Shown: positions 1-10,783 of the stretch, piece after piece | Position numbering within the stretch: the stretch's first letter is position 1 | Layout of the letters: the number at the start of each line of letters is the position of its first letter | Assembly: GCF_029277445.1 (NCBI RefSeq) | Contig: NZ_CP119567.1 | Location: 62,001-126,000, forward strand | Length of the DNA: 64,000 nucleotides | Reading direction: 5' to 3' | Source: Pararhizobium qamdonense | Lineage (GTDB): Bacteria; Pseudomonadota; Alphaproteobacteria; Rhizobiales; Rhizobiaceae | Notes under the pieces: generated by a model | Seen by the model: only the letters and a program-made list of their open reading frames with translations | Databases searched by the model: none | Told to the model about the DNA's origin: nothing | Position numbers and translations under genes: made by a program

Positions 1-296
1 ATCTGGATGGTTTCGCTGGCAATGGTCGCGCCCTGGTTGGGGGCGGCCGATGTTGCTCCAAGCACCATATCGACCTGCTCGAACGGGACATGGAGTTCTT
101 CGGCGACGATCTGCGCCAGCGACGTCCGGATGCCCGTTCCCAGATCGACGTGGCCATTGAACGCCATAACGCGCCCATCCGGTCCGATGGCGATAAAAAG
201 CTCGGCCGCGTCGCCCAGTTCCACATCGGAAACGATCAGCAGCATCTCGGCGGCGGCCATATAGGCCGATTTGGGTGTTTCGCGGTGCAGGGTCAT
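1..296 (-). CDS. nicB: Nicotinate dehydrogenase large (molybdopterin) subunit, N-terminal part
   Basis: Partial gene running off the left edge; about 98 N-terminal residues are visible. They include an NGHVDLGTGIRTSLAQIVAEE stretch that opens molybdopterin-binding subunits of the xanthine dehydrogenase/aldehyde oxidase family, close to isoquinoline 1-oxidoreductase and nicotinate dehydrogenase large subunits. With NicA it would hydroxylate nicotinate to 6-hydroxynicotinate. The ATG overlaps the nicA stop as ATGA, so the two are translationally coupled. In Pseudomonas putida NicB the C-terminus carries cytochrome c domains; whether this one does cannot be seen. The substrate is inferred from the complete nic operon next door, not from residues in this fragment. 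Confidence 0.82.
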   Translation of the reverse strand, partial: MTLHRETPKSAYMAAAEMLLIVSDVELGDAAELFIAIGPDGRVMAFNGHVDLGTGIRTSLAQIVAEELHVPFEQVDMVLGATSAAPNQGATIASETIQ

Positions 297-817
297 GGCG
301 AAACCTCCGTCGTGCCGTCCGTCATTGTCGTATGTGCTAGCTCCGCCTTGGCATAGGCAACGGCGCGCCGCGCGGCGGCCAGTATCTCAAGATGCGTGCC
401 GCACCGGCAAAGATGATGCTTTAGTGCCTCGCGAATATCGCTTTCGTCAGGATCGGCATTGCGTTTGAGCAGTCCGACCGTAGCGATGATCATGCCGTTG
501 AGGCAATAGCCGCATTGCGCCGCCGCTTCCTCGATAAAGGCGCGCTGCACCGGGTGCAGATCTCCGGCCACCGAAAGCCCCTCGAGCGTAGTCACGCGCC
601 GCGTCCCGATTGCGCCAAGCGGCACGGTACAGGAGCGCACCGGGCGGCCGTCAACCAGAACAGCGCATGCGCCGCATTCGCCCAGGCCACAGCCGTATTT
701 CGGGCCGTTCAGGGAAAGGTCGTTGCGCAGAATATAGAGGAGCGGTGTTTCCGGCTTGGCGTCAACGTGCCAGAGGGCGTCGTTTACAGTCAATGAAACG
801 GAAACGGGCCGCGTCAA
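293..817 (-). CDS. nicA: Nicotinate dehydrogenase small subunit, 2Fe-2S
   Basis: 174-residue ferredoxin-like subunit of a molybdenum hydroxylase. It has both expected [2Fe-2S] motifs: an N-terminal plant-ferredoxin type cluster (CGLGECGAC followed by a distal Cys in VRSCTVP) and a C-terminal helical cluster (QCGYC and CRCGTH). Its role is electron transfer from the molybdopterin site of NicB during hydroxylation of nicotinate at C6. It lies first in a leftward nicAB operon, divergent from nicC across a 357-bp promoter region. The family (small subunit of a xanthine dehydrogenase-type enzyme) is certain; the nicotinate assignment rests on the neighbours. Confidence 0.88.
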   Translation of the reverse strand: MTRPVSVSLTVNDALWHVDAKPETPLLYILRNDLSLNGPKYGCGLGECGACAVLVDGRPVRSCTVPLGAIGTRRVTTLEGLSVAGDLHPVQRAFIEEAAAQCGYCLNGMIIATVGLLKRNADPDESDIREALKHHLCRCGTHLEILAAARRAVAYAKAELAHTTMTDGTTEVSP

Positions 818-970
818 GGCACCTGCTCCGGCGCCGCGTCAGCGGTTCGGCCAAAGCCTTTTGCACCCGGACCGATCGCTATCAGGCTGGCCCCTTTGTG
901 GTGCCTGTTCCTCATAACGATGCGACTGTCACCGACATCACGCATCTGCTGCCCCTTATTTTTATATAAA

Positions 971-984
971 AAGCGTATACGCTT
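971..984. promoter_or_regulatory. Candidate NicR operator, copy 1
   Basis: Perfect 14-bp palindrome AAGCGTATACGCTT, about 150 bp upstream of nicA. Its 12-bp core recurs exactly at 1100-1111. Size, symmetry and position suit a dimeric MarR-family repressor. That NicR is the ligand is inference from proximity. Confidence 0.6.
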
Positions 985-1099
985 CATATGGTAAGCTGGC
1001 AAGTCAAATTTTACCGTTGCAAACGGCGAGAAACCCGGTAGGCTTTGATTTATAAATTGCAAAGCCGAGAAAAACTGACGCCTGGTGCTTGCTATTTAA

Positions 1100-3108
<2,009 letters not shown>

Positions 3109-3181
3109 CCGGCAGCGGCGGATCATCCGATCCGCCGCTGTTTCTTGTTTGCCAATGTTCGTGAAGCAGAGGATGTCATCC

Positions 3182-3934
3182 ATGCAGAAATATTACCGTA
3201 TCGGTCAGATCGTACCCAGTTCCAACACCACCATGGAAACCGAAATCCCGGCCATGCTGACAGCGCGGCAATCCATCCGCCCGGAACGCTTCACCTTCCA
3301 TTCCAGCCGCATGCGCATGAAGAAGGTGGTCAAGGAAGAACTGGCGGCGATGGATGCGGAATCCGACCGTTGCGCCATCGAACTCTCCGATGCCCGTGTC
3401 GATGTGCTGGGTTACGCCTGCCTGGTTGCAATCATGGCCATGGGGCTCGGCTACCATCGCCAGTCCGAAAAGCGCCTGACCGGCCGCACCCAGGAAAACG
3501 GAACGGATATCCCGGTCGTCACCAGCGCCGGTGCCCTGATCGAAGGGCTGAAGGTCATGAAGGCGAAGAAGATCGCCGTGGTGGCACCCTATATGAAGCC
3601 GCTCACCGAACTCGTCGTCGATTATATCCGCGAAGAAGGTTTCGAGGTTGTGGATTGGCGCGCGCTGGAAATTCCCGACAATCTCGATGTCGCGCGCCAC
3701 GATCCGGAGAACTTGCCCGCCATCGTGCAGACGCTCGATCTGACGGATGTCGACGTGATCGTGCTGTCGGCCTGCGTGCAGATGCCGTCTTTGCCTGTCA
3801 TTGCCAAGGTCGAGGCGATGACCGGAAAGCCGGTTCTGACGGCGGCGGCCGCCACCACCTACTGCATGCTGAAATCGCTCGGTCTGGAAGCGGTCGCGCC
3901 GGGTGCCGGTGCGCTTCTGTCCGGGGCCTACTAG
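3182..3934 (+). CDS. nicE: Maleate cis-trans isomerase
   Basis: 250-residue Asp/Glu racemase-superfamily protein of the maleate isomerase type. It converts maleate to fumarate, the last step of the pathway. The two cysteines expected of this family are present in GYACLVAIMAMG and LSACVQMPS, and the N-terminal PSSNTTMETE substrate-binding segment is intact. The open frame extends upstream of 3182, but an AGAGGA ribosome binding site 8 bp before the ATG and the conserved start MQKYYRIGQIVPSSN fix the start here. Confidence 0.92.
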   Translation: MQKYYRIGQIVPSSNTTMETEIPAMLTARQSIRPERFTFHSSRMRMKKVVKEELAAMDAESDRCAIELSDARVDVLGYACLVAIMAMGLGYHRQSEKRLTGRTQENGTDIPVVTSAGALIEGLKVMKAKKIAVVAPYMKPLTELVVDYIREEGFEVVDWRALEIPDNLDVARHDPENLPAIVQTLDLTDVDVIVLSACVQMPSLPVIAKVEAMTGKPVLTAAAATTYCMLKSLGLEAVAPGAGALLSGAY

Positions 3935-3941
3935 GGAGACG

Positions 3942-4586
3942 ATGATGCAAAGCGCGGAAACGAACTATCAGGGTGTATGGGGCAACCGGATCGGTTTTGG
4001 TCAACGTCCGGCTCTTCTCGTTATTGATTTCCTGAAAGCCTATACGATCGAGGGCGCGCCCCTCTATGCACCCGGCGTGGTCGATGCGGTCGCGCAGGCG
4101 CCCGAACTGATCAAGGCCGCCCGCGCCGCCGGCATTCCCATCATCCATACCCGCATTCTCTATCTGGCGGAAAACTGCGCGGATGGCGGCATGTGGGTGA
4201 AGAAGTCGCCGGTCATGAAGGCGATGGTCGAGGGCAATGTACTGGCTGAGTTCTGCGATGAGGTGCAGCCCGAACACGGTGAGCTCGTCATCGTCAAACA
4301 ATATGCCAGCGCTTTCTTCGGCACCAGCCTGGCGTCGCATCTGCACGCGCAGGGCATCGACACGGTCATCATGGCGGGCTGCTCGACCAGCGGCTGCATC
4401 CGGGCAAGTGCCGTCGATGCGGTTCAATACGGGTTCAGGCCCATCGTCGTGCGCGATTGCGTCGGCGACCGGCATCCCGACCCGCACAATGCCAACCTCT
4501 TCGACATCGACAGCAAATATGGCGATGTCGTCTCAAAGGAAGAAGCGATCGCCGAAATCGCCAAGGTCAAGATCGGCTGTCCGTAA
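3942..4586 (+). CDS. nicF: Maleamate amidohydrolase
   Basis: Isochorismatase-like cysteine hydrolase of about 214 residues. The catalytic Asp is in LLVIDFLKAY and the catalytic Cys in MAGCSTSGCIRASAVDA. NicF hydrolyses maleamate to maleate and ammonia, releasing the ring nitrogen. The start is ATGATG; the GGAG at 3935-3938 is better spaced for the second ATG (3945), so the true N-terminus may be one residue shorter. It follows nicE by 7 bp. Confidence 0.92.
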   Translation: MMQSAETNYQGVWGNRIGFGQRPALLVIDFLKAYTIEGAPLYAPGVVDAVAQAPELIKAARAAGIPIIHTRILYLAENCADGGMWVKKSPVMKAMVEGNVLAEFCDEVQPEHGELVIVKQYASAFFGTSLASHLHAQGIDTVIMAGCSTSGCIRASAVDAVQYGFRPIVVRDCVGDRHPDPHNANLFDIDSKYGDVVSKEEAIAEIAKVKIGCP

Positions 4587-4629
4587 CGGGACAAAATACC
4601 CACGCCTTGAATCAATAAAGGGAACAAGC

Positions 4630-5661
4630 ATGGATCACTTCAGCTTCACGGAAATCTGCCTGCATCAGTTGAAGATGTCGGGCGTCCACGAGGGCGAAAA
4701 ACTCATCGTCCTGACCCAGGGCAACGAGCGCCTCGATTATGCCGATGCCTTCATGGCGGCGGGCATGCGTCTTGGCGCCAAGATGTATCACATGCGTTTG
4801 CCGCCGGTGCCGCCGGCCGGCGCATGGGCCGTCGGCCAGACGGGTCTTGCAGCCATGCCGGAAGCGGTCGAGGCGCTGAAGGCCGCCGACATGTTGATCG
4901 ATTGCATCTTTTTGCTCTTCAGCCCGGAACAGATGGCAATCCAGGCGTCCGGCACGCGTATTCTGACGGCCGTGGAACCGCCGGAGCTTCTCGCCCGCAT
5001 GCTGCCGACGAAGGAATTGCGCGAGCGCGTTGAATTTGCCGGCGACCTGCTCTCCAAGGCGAAGGTGATGCGGATCACGTCCGAGCATGGCACGGACGTG
5101 ACCTACAAGCTCAACACCTATCCCGCCATCACCGAATATGCCTGCACCGACGAGCCGGGCCGCTGGGACCATTGGCCGTCCGGCTTCGTATTCACCGGTG
5201 GTGACGATGACGGCGTCGACGGGACGATCGTCGTTGCTCCCGGCGATATCCTGCTGCCGCAGAATATCTACGTGCGCGATCCGATCATCTACACGATCGA
5301 AAACGGTTGGATCACCGATATCCGCGGCGGCCTCGATGCCGAGCTTGTGAAGTCGTACATGGACGGTTTCAACGATCCGCGCGGCATGGGCATGAGCCAT
5401 GTCGGCTGGGGCCTCAATCAGAACGCCAAATGGCATCGCATGGTGCCCGGCGAATTCCCAGGCGGCATGGGCATGGAAGCACGCTCCTTCTACGGCAACG
5501 TGATGTTCTCGACCGGCCCCAACAACGAGCTGGGCGGACCGAACGATACGGCCTGCCATCTGGACATCCCGATGCGCAATTGCTCGCTGTTCCTGGATGA
5601 CGAGCCGATGGTTCTGAACGGCGACATCGCCGTCAAGGAAATGCAGTACAAATTCGACTGA
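4630..5661 (+). CDS. nicX: 2,5-dihydroxypyridine 5,6-dioxygenase
   Basis: 343-residue Fe(II) extradiol-type dioxygenase of the NicX/M29-like fold. It opens 2,5-dihydroxypyridine to N-formylmaleamate. The known NicX ligand set is two His and one Asp, and matching positions are present: His257 in MSHVGWG, then His310 and Asp312 in the HLD triplet of ACHLDIP. The start is set by the GGGA upstream and by the conserved MDHFSFTEI; the longer open frame overlapping nicF is not credible. It sits 43 bp after nicF. Confidence 0.93.
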   Translation: MDHFSFTEICLHQLKMSGVHEGEKLIVLTQGNERLDYADAFMAAGMRLGAKMYHMRLPPVPPAGAWAVGQTGLAAMPEAVEALKAADMLIDCIFLLFSPEQMAIQASGTRILTAVEPPELLARMLPTKELRERVEFAGDLLSKAKVMRITSEHGTDVTYKLNTYPAITEYACTDEPGRWDHWPSGFVFTGGDDDGVDGTIVVAPGDILLPQNIYVRDPIIYTIENGWITDIRGGLDAELVKSYMDGFNDPRGMGMSHVGWGLNQNAKWHRMVPGEFPGGMGMEARSFYGNVMFSTGPNNELGGPNDTACHLDIPMRNCSLFLDDEPMVLNGDIAVKEMQYKFD

Positions 5662-5712
5662 TCCTTCGGCTTCCGGCCGAATTCTCATCGAAACGATGGA
5701 GAAATTTTAAGA

Positions 5713-5742
5713 GCCCTGGCCGCCATGCGTGGTGGCCTGGGC
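5713..5742 (+). other. Intercistronic stem-loop between nicX and nicT
   Basis: The segments GCCC-T-GGCCGCC and GGTGGCC-T-GGGC pair with one T-T mismatch around the loop ATGCGT. No run of T follows, so a simple terminator is unlikely; it may stabilise the nicX message or reduce read-through into nicT. Confidence 0.45.
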
Positions 5743-5840
5743 ACGGCAAACCCGTGCGTTCGCTGTCGAGAGACAAGGTGGCAGAGACCACCGCTCTTGA
5801 ACCACAGCGACCGGCATGATTTCAAATAAAGAGGGGTACC

Positions 5841-7154
5841 ATGCAGTCACCAATTACAGTTGAAGACGGTCTGAGAATGGCCGGTGTCGGCGCTTTCCAA
5901 AAGCGTCTGTTCGTCATTTTCGGCCTGGTCTGGGCGGCGGACGCCATGCAGGTGCTGGCGATCGGTTTCAGCGCGCCGTCGATTGCCGCCAGTTTCGGCA
6001 TTACCGTTCCGCAGGCGCTGCAGACCGGCACTTTGTTTTTCCTCGGAATGCTCATCGGTGCCTTCGTTTTCGGACGCTTGGCGGACAGGATTGGCCGCAG
6101 GCCCGTGCTGTTCATCGCCATCATCCTCGATGCGATCTGCGGTGTCGCCTCGGCTTTCGCCCCCGATCTCCAGTGGCTGCTTGTGGCACGGTTCCTGACC
6201 GGCCTTGGCGTCGGCGGCACGCTTCCGGTCGATTACGCCATGATGGCCGAGTTCCTTCCCTCCGATAGGCGCGGCCGCTGGCTGGTTCTACTTGAAGGCT
6301 TTTGGGCTGTTGGCACCGTCGCCCTCGCTCTATTGGCGCTCGGTGCCGGAACACAAGGTGGTGAAGCCTGGAGGACGATTTTCTTCGTGACGGGTCTTCC
6401 CGCCCTGATCGGCGTCGTGCTGCGCTTCTACGTTCCGGAATCGCCCCTCTATCTCAATCAGCAGGGACGCTCGGACCAGGCGCGGAAAGTGCTGCAGACG
6501 GTCGCCAAGGCCAACGGCACGAATGTTGAAATTCCGCCGCTCGTGCAGCAGAAGCCGCAACGCAAGTCGATATCAGCACTCTTTTCCGGCGATCTGCGCC
6601 GCCGGACGATTTTCCTGATGCTCGCCTGGATGCTGATCTCGGTCTCCTATTACGGCGTGTTCGTCTATCTGCCGGTAAAGCTTGCCGCCGATGGTTTCGG
6701 TTTTGTCCGTGGCCAGGTCTTCCTCGTCATTCTGGCAATCGCACAGTTGCCGGGCTATGCACTTGCGGCCTATGGCGTCGAGAAATGGGGCAGGAAGCCC
6801 ACATTGATCGGCTTCCTGCTGCTCAGCGCTATTGGAACGCTGGCCTACGGCCTGGGGCAGACGGCGGAGATTATCGTGGCCGCAACCCTGCTGCTGAGCT
6901 TTGCGCTTTTGGGCACATGGGGTGCAATCTATGCATTTACGCCCGAGATATACCCGACGACCCTGCGGGCAAGCGGCATGGGCATGGCCGGTTCGGTCGC
7001 ACGTTTTGGCGGTCTCCTGGCACCGTCGATCGTGGCCCCTCTGATGACCTCGAACTTCGGCCTTGCTCTGGGCGTGATCTCCGGCCTGCTGGTTGTCGCT
7101 GCCGTCAGCGTCTGGCTGATCAACGCGGAATCGAAGGATCGCGTCCTCGAGTAA
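5841..7154 (+). CDS. nicT: MFS transporter for nicotinate or a pathway intermediate
   Basis: 437-residue major facilitator with about 12 hydrophobic segments. It has the family signature GRLADRIGRRPV in the loop after TM2 and a related GVEKWGRKPT in the second half. It matches the aromatic-acid/sugar-porter type and the NicT position in nic clusters. It probably imports nicotinate or 6-hydroxynicotinate across the inner membrane. A strong GAGGGG ribosome binding site precedes the ATG. Substrate is inferred from location. Confidence 0.8.
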   Translation: MQSPITVEDGLRMAGVGAFQKRLFVIFGLVWAADAMQVLAIGFSAPSIAASFGITVPQALQTGTLFFLGMLIGAFVFGRLADRIGRRPVLFIAIILDAICGVASAFAPDLQWLLVARFLTGLGVGGTLPVDYAMMAEFLPSDRRGRWLVLLEGFWAVGTVALALLALGAGTQGGEAWRTIFFVTGLPALIGVVLRFYVPESPLYLNQQGRSDQARKVLQTVAKANGTNVEIPPLVQQKPQRKSISALFSGDLRRRTIFLMLAWMLISVSYYGVFVYLPVKLAADGFGFVRGQVFLVILAIAQLPGYALAAYGVEKWGRKPTLIGFLLLSAIGTLAYGLGQTAEIIVAATLLLSFALLGTWGAIYAFTPEIYPTTLRASGMGMAGSVARFGGLLAPSIVAPLMTSNFGLALGVISGLLVVAAVSVWLINAESKDRVLE

Positions 7155-7164
7155 ATTACAAGCT

Positions 7165-7197
7165 GTCTCGCGGCACGCCAGCACCGTGCCGCGAGAC
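7165..7197. other. Perfect 13-bp stem-loop between nicT and nicR
   Basis: GTCTCGCGGCACG and its exact complement flank a 7-base loop, directly after the nicT stop. There is no T tract on either side, so it is not a standard Rho-independent terminator. It could be a transcript-stabilising element or a REP-like palindrome. Confidence 0.55.
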
Positions 7198-7299
7198 CTC
7201 ACCCTCGCCCACAGCCGCTCGTGTCAGTCCGGTCTTGACGATCGATCCGCTTGCGATTTGCAGCGTTTTGGAAGAAGACAGAATGGAATGGGAGCGAGC

Positions 7300-7782
7300 G
7301 TGACAACAATGACTGGCGGCGATGACAGGAAGGACTTGAGCCGGCGCGACCCTTATCTGGTCACCGAGCAGGTGGGCCATCTGCTGCGCAAAGCCTATCA
7401 GCGGCATCTCGCCATCTTCCAGAGCAATGCCAGCGATCCCGACCTCACATCCGTGCAATTCGTGACACTTTGCGCCCTGCATGACCTCGGCCCCAGCTCG
7501 CAGGTCGAACTCGTCAAGGCGACCTCGGTCGATCAGGCAACCATCCGCGGCATCGTCGAAAGACTGAAGGCGCGGGGCCTGATCGATCTTTCCCGGGATG
7601 AGGCAGACGGCCGCAAGGTGGTGATTTCGCTTCTGCCCAAGGGCGATGCGGTGCTGGAACAGATGTATCCGCAAGGCCATCTTATCAGTGAAAAGACGAT
7701 GGGCCGTCTCAACCCGGCCGAGCGGGTGGCGCTTCTCTACCTTCTGCGCAAGATCGCGGAAGAGGATGAACAGGACAGTTGA
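7300..7782 (+). CDS. nicR: MarR-family regulator of nicotinate genes
   Basis: About 160 residues with a MarR winged helix: the recognition region is SSQVELVKATSVDQATIRGIVERLKARGLI and the wing SRDEADGRKVVISL. In P. putida NicR represses nic genes and is relieved by 6-hydroxynicotinate. The frame is open further upstream, but a GGAG 6 bp before the GTG at 7300 makes that start the best; an ATG at 7309 is also possible. The likely targets are the palindromes at 971-984 and 1100-1111. Confidence 0.82.
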   Translation: MTTMTGGDDRKDLSRRDPYLVTEQVGHLLRKAYQRHLAIFQSNASDPDLTSVQFVTLCALHDLGPSSQVELVKATSVDQATIRGIVERLKARGLIDLSRDEADGRKVVISLLPKGDAVLEQMYPQGHLISEKTMGRLNPAERVALLYLLRKIAEEDEQDS

Positions 7783-7822
7783 AAGCCAGCGCGCCTTGCC
7801 AGAACCGACCGGAGTGTTCCCG

Positions 7823-8485
7823 ATGGAGATCGATCCGCAATCAAAACCGGTTGGCGCAAATGATATGCTCGATGGCACGGCATCCGTCGCGATCGTCCTT
7901 CTGGCTGCCGGCAAGGCAAGCCGTATGGGCGAGGGGGGAGCTCATAAGCTGCTGGCCGAATTCGACGGTATCCCGCTCGTGCGGCGTTCAGCGCTTGCTG
8001 CCCTTGGTGCCGATGCCGCGACCGTTGTCGCCGTCACCGGCCATCGCCGCGCGGAGATCGAAACCGCGCTTGACGGTCTTGGCATCCACATTGCCGAAAA
8101 TCCCGATTATGCAACGGGTATTGCAAGTTCGCTGGTGACCGGCTTTGACGCACCCGGCGTGCATGAAGCCGACGGCGTGCTTGTCATGCTCGCTGACATG
8201 CCGGGCGTTACACATGCCGATCTCAACGCGCTGATCGCTGCGTTCCGGACGTCGTCGGGAGATGTGATCGTGCGGGCGGTGTCTAACGGCAAGCGCGGCA
8301 ACCCGGTGATCCTGCCACGCTCTTTGGGGCCTGCAGTAAAGGTGCTTGTTGGCGATACCGGCGCGCGGCACCTCATTGAGACCTCCGGCTTGCCGGTGAT
8401 CGATGTCGATATCGGCGACGCCGCCCATCTGGACGTCGATACGCCGCAAGAGGTCATCGTTGCCGGTGGTGTTTTGCGCGGATAG
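7823..8485 (+). CDS. mocA: Molybdenum cofactor cytidylyltransferase (MocA-like)
   Basis: About 220-residue nucleotidyltransferase with the MobA/MocA N-terminal loop LLAAGKASRMGEG-GAHKLL, the LADMPG metal-site motif near residue 120 and the NGKRGNPVILPR motif. MocA couples CTP to molybdopterin to give the cytosine dinucleotide form used by xanthine dehydrogenase-family enzymes in many bacteria. Its place after nicR fits maturation of NicAB. The start is set by GGAG 8 bp before the ATG. It could serve other molybdenum hydroxylases too. Confidence 0.82.
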   Translation: MEIDPQSKPVGANDMLDGTASVAIVLLAAGKASRMGEGGAHKLLAEFDGIPLVRRSALAALGADAATVVAVTGHRRAEIETALDGLGIHIAENPDYATGIASSLVTGFDAPGVHEADGVLVMLADMPGVTHADLNALIAAFRTSSGDVIVRAVSNGKRGNPVILPRSLGPAVKVLVGDTGARHLIETSGLPVIDVDIGDAAHLDVDTPQEVIVAGGVLRG

Positions 8486-8548
8486 ACCTGCACGCTGTCG
8501 GATTAAAGACTCTGTTCGGTACCTATCGAACCAAACAGAAATGCCGTG

Positions 8549-9457
8549 TCAGCGCGCATTGCCCGGCAGGTGAAATGCCTGCTGGAAGTAGGCGCGAAAG
8601 GCGAGCATCTGCGGGGAGAGGTCAATATTCTTGCGCCAGGCCAATCCGACGTCCATCGCCGGTATGGTATCGCGAACATTGATGGTTTCAATGCGCCGGC
8701 CTTCCAGCGACCAGGGGCGATGCACCATGTCAGACAAAATGGCCACGCCCTGGCCGTTGGCGACAAGCGAACGTACCGCCTCGACCGACGACGTGCGCAG
8801 GATCACCTGCGGCTGGTAGGACGAGGCGCTCCAGTATTTCAACGATGAATGGGCTGCCTCGTCGACGGTCAGCATGATGTAGGGCTCCTCGGCGATCTCC
8901 GCCAGGCCGACGCTTTCTGCCTGCAGCAAATGATGTTGCGCGGGGACCCAGAGGCGGCGGGTCGAGCTCAAGACCTTTTCCGTCACAAGCGACGGGTTCA
9001 GAATGTTTGAGGTGAGCAGCACCGACATATCATAGCGGTTCGCCAACAGGCCTTCCTCAATGGATTCCCGCGTCAGCTCGAAAAGCTGGATCTCGAGCTT
9101 GGGAAAAAGCCGTCGAAGGCGCTCGATATGCAAAGGCAGGAAATAGCCGATGACCGTATAGGTTGCGGCAACCGTGAGAATGCCTTCGACCTCATTATTG
9201 ACGACGTTCAAATGCGTCGCCTCGTCAACTTTCTTCAGGATCTCATAGGCATGCGATAGGAACTGGCGTCCGGCGGCGGTCAGGTCCATGCCGTGCGGCG
9301 TGCGGATGAACAGGCCGGCTCCCACTGTCTGCTCCAGCTCCTTGATCGCTGTGGTGATGGCCGATTGGGAAATGGAAAGATCGATCGCCGCCTGCGATAT
9401 TTGTCCAAGCTCTGCGGTCGCGACAAAGTAGCGAAGCTGTCTCAAACTGATCGTCAT
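8549..9457 (-). CDS. LysR-family regulator of the pxp operon
   Basis: 302-residue LysR regulator. The N-terminal winged helix reads LRQLRYFVATAELGQISQAA and SISQSAITTAIKELEQ; the rest is a periplasmic-binding-like effector domain. It has a GGAGGG ribosome binding site 8 bp upstream. It is divergent from the pxpA operon, and the shared 285-bp gap carries an 18-bp inverted repeat, a likely binding region. The 3' end faces mocA with 63 bp between the stops. The effector is unknown; an amide or lactam is a guess from the operon. Confidence 0.88.
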   Translation of the reverse strand: MTISLRQLRYFVATAELGQISQAAIDLSISQSAITTAIKELEQTVGAGLFIRTPHGMDLTAAGRQFLSHAYEILKKVDEATHLNVVNNEVEGILTVAATYTVIGYFLPLHIERLRRLFPKLEIQLFELTRESIEEGLLANRYDMSVLLTSNILNPSLVTEKVLSSTRRLWVPAQHHLLQAESVGLAEIAEEPYIMLTVDEAAHSSLKYWSASSYQPQVILRTSSVEAVRSLVANGQGVAILSDMVHRPWSLEGRRIETINVRDTIPAMDVGLAWRKNIDLSPQMLAFRAYFQQAFHLPGNAR

Positions 9458-9491
9458 AACTGTACCCTCCCATCGAAAAAGCAGAATTTCA

Positions 9492-9509
9492 GTATCCGAA
9501 AATCAGAAC
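9492..9509. promoter_or_regulatory. Left arm of 18-bp inverted repeat (LysR-side)
   Basis: GTATCCGAAAATCAGAAC, starting 35 bp upstream of the LysR start codon. Its reverse complement recurs with one mismatch at 9611-9628. Candidate operator for the LysR protein. Confidence 0.6.
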
Positions 9510-9610
9510 TACCGATCGCAAAAAGGGCAACTATCCGCCTTTTAATGGTTCAGCTGCCGTCAACTTGTTGATAACCCACATGTTTGCGCTGCAATATTTG
9601 TGGGCAGCAT

Positions 9611-9628
9611 GTTCTGATTTTCAGATAC
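9611..9628. promoter_or_regulatory. Right arm of 18-bp inverted repeat (pxpA-side)
   Basis: GTTCTGATTTTCAGATAC; 17 of 18 bases match the reverse complement of 9492-9509. It lies about 115 bp upstream of the proposed pxpA start. The 101-bp spacing between arms would allow looping between the two divergent promoters. Confidence 0.6.
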
Positions 9629-9742
9629 GATGCATTTAAAAATAGAATTTTTCAAATGAGTCAATTCGCCCTAGCGTGTCTTTGTCAAAAAAAGCGGCAA
9701 AGCGATAACGTTGCTTCATGGCAGGCAGGCGAGGGACAGACG

Positions 9743-10519
9743 GTGATTGAAGCAGTCGACATCAATTGCGATATGGGCGAAGCGTTTGGACGCTGGCGTG
9801 TCGGCGATACCGACGATGCGTCGCTGATGTCGCTGATCAGTTCAGCCAATATTGCCGCAGGTTTCCATGCCGGCGATCCAAACCTCATCGATCAAACCGT
9901 GCGGCTGGCAGCCGAGCATGGTGTCGGCATCGGTGCGCATCCGGGCTATAACGACCTCCAGGGCTTTGGCCGCCGCAAGATCGAAGGCACGCCTCGGGAA
10001 CTGGTCAACGACATCATCTATCAGGTCGGCGCAGTGCGCGAATTTGCCCGCCGCCATGGTGCCCGCCTGCAACATGTGAAGCCGCATGGCGCGCTTTATA
10101 TGGAAATGGCGGTTAATCCTGAACTTTCGCAGATCTTCGTGCAATATATGCGCACGGTGGAGCCCCAGGCCTATATTTTCTGCATGGGCGGTTCGGCGAC
10201 GGAGCGGGCAGCCAGGGAAGCAGGGCAGCCGGTCGTGCGCGAATTCTATGCAGACCGCGATTACGGCGACACCGGGTCGATCGTGTTTACCCGTGATGCC
10301 GGGCGCCCGGACCCTGCCGCGATCGCCCAGAAAGTCGTGCGTGCCTGCAAGCAGGGAAAGGTAAAGACCGTCTCCGGGGGAGATGTCGATATCGCCTTTG
10401 AATCCATTTGCTTCCATTCCGATACGCTCGGCGCGCTCGAAATCGTGCGTCAGATGCGCGAGGCGCTGATTGCAGCCGGCATTCGTATCGCACCGGTTTC
10501 GGCCATCACAGGCCATTGA
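9743..10519 (+). CDS. pxpA: 5-oxoprolinase subunit A (LamB/YcsF family)
   Basis: About 258 residues of the LamB/YcsF family. It opens with [14 protein letters not shown] and contains [24 protein letters not shown] and HVKPHGALY, all conserved in the family. In E. coli PxpA works with PxpBC in ATP-dependent opening of 5-oxoproline to glutamate; fungal LamB is a lactam-utilisation protein. The frame is open from 9584, but the GTG at 9743 has a GAGGG ribosome binding site and gives the usual length. First gene of a five-gene operon. The true substrate may be another lactam or cyclic amide. Confidence 0.86.
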   Translation: MIEAVDINCDMGEAFGRWRVGDTDDASLMSLISSANIAAGFHAGDPNLIDQTVRLAAEHGVGIGAHPGYNDLQGFGRRKIEGTPRELVNDIIYQVGAVREFARRHGARLQHVKPHGALYMEMAVNPELSQIFVQYMRTVEPQAYIFCMGGSATERAAREAGQPVVREFYADRDYGDTGSIVFTRDAGRPDPAAIAQKVVRACKQGKVKTVSGGDVDIAFESICFHSDTLGALEIVRQMREALIAAGIRIAPVSAITGH

Positions 10520-10540
10520 TAGATTAAAGCGGAGAGAGAC

Positions 10541-10783
10541 ATGAGCACATTTGAGATCAGATCGCCCCTGCCGGGCACCTTCTACCGGACACCGGCGCCG
10601 GACGCCGCCCCGTTCAAGGCGGACGGAGACGCGGTGGCGAGTGCAGACACGATCGGCATGATCGAAGTGATGAAAACCTTCCAGGAAATCCCGGCCGGTG
10701 TCGATGGCAAGGCCATCCGCTTCCTGGTCGATAACGAAGAGCCTGTGATGGCCGGTCAGGTGATCGCGGAGGTGGAGGTATGA
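10541..10783 (+). CDS. Biotin carboxyl carrier protein (BCCP domain)
   Basis: 80-residue free-standing biotinyl domain. The biotin acceptor is Lys45 in IEVMKTFQEI, preceded by the PLPGTFYR strand usual in BCCP. It lacks the long N-terminal region of AccB, so it looks like a dedicated carrier rather than the housekeeping fatty-acid subunit. It overlaps the downstream biotin carboxylase by ATGA and sits 21 bp after pxpA. Confidence 0.9.
   Translation: MSTFEIRSPLPGTFYRTPAPDAAPFKADGDAVASADTIGMIEVMKTFQEIPAGVDGKAIRFLVDNEEPVMAGQVIAEVEV

Noticed and set aside
7165..7197. Rho-independent terminator after nicT
   Set aside because: The 13-bp stem is strong, but no T tract follows on either strand, so I kept it as a stem-loop only.
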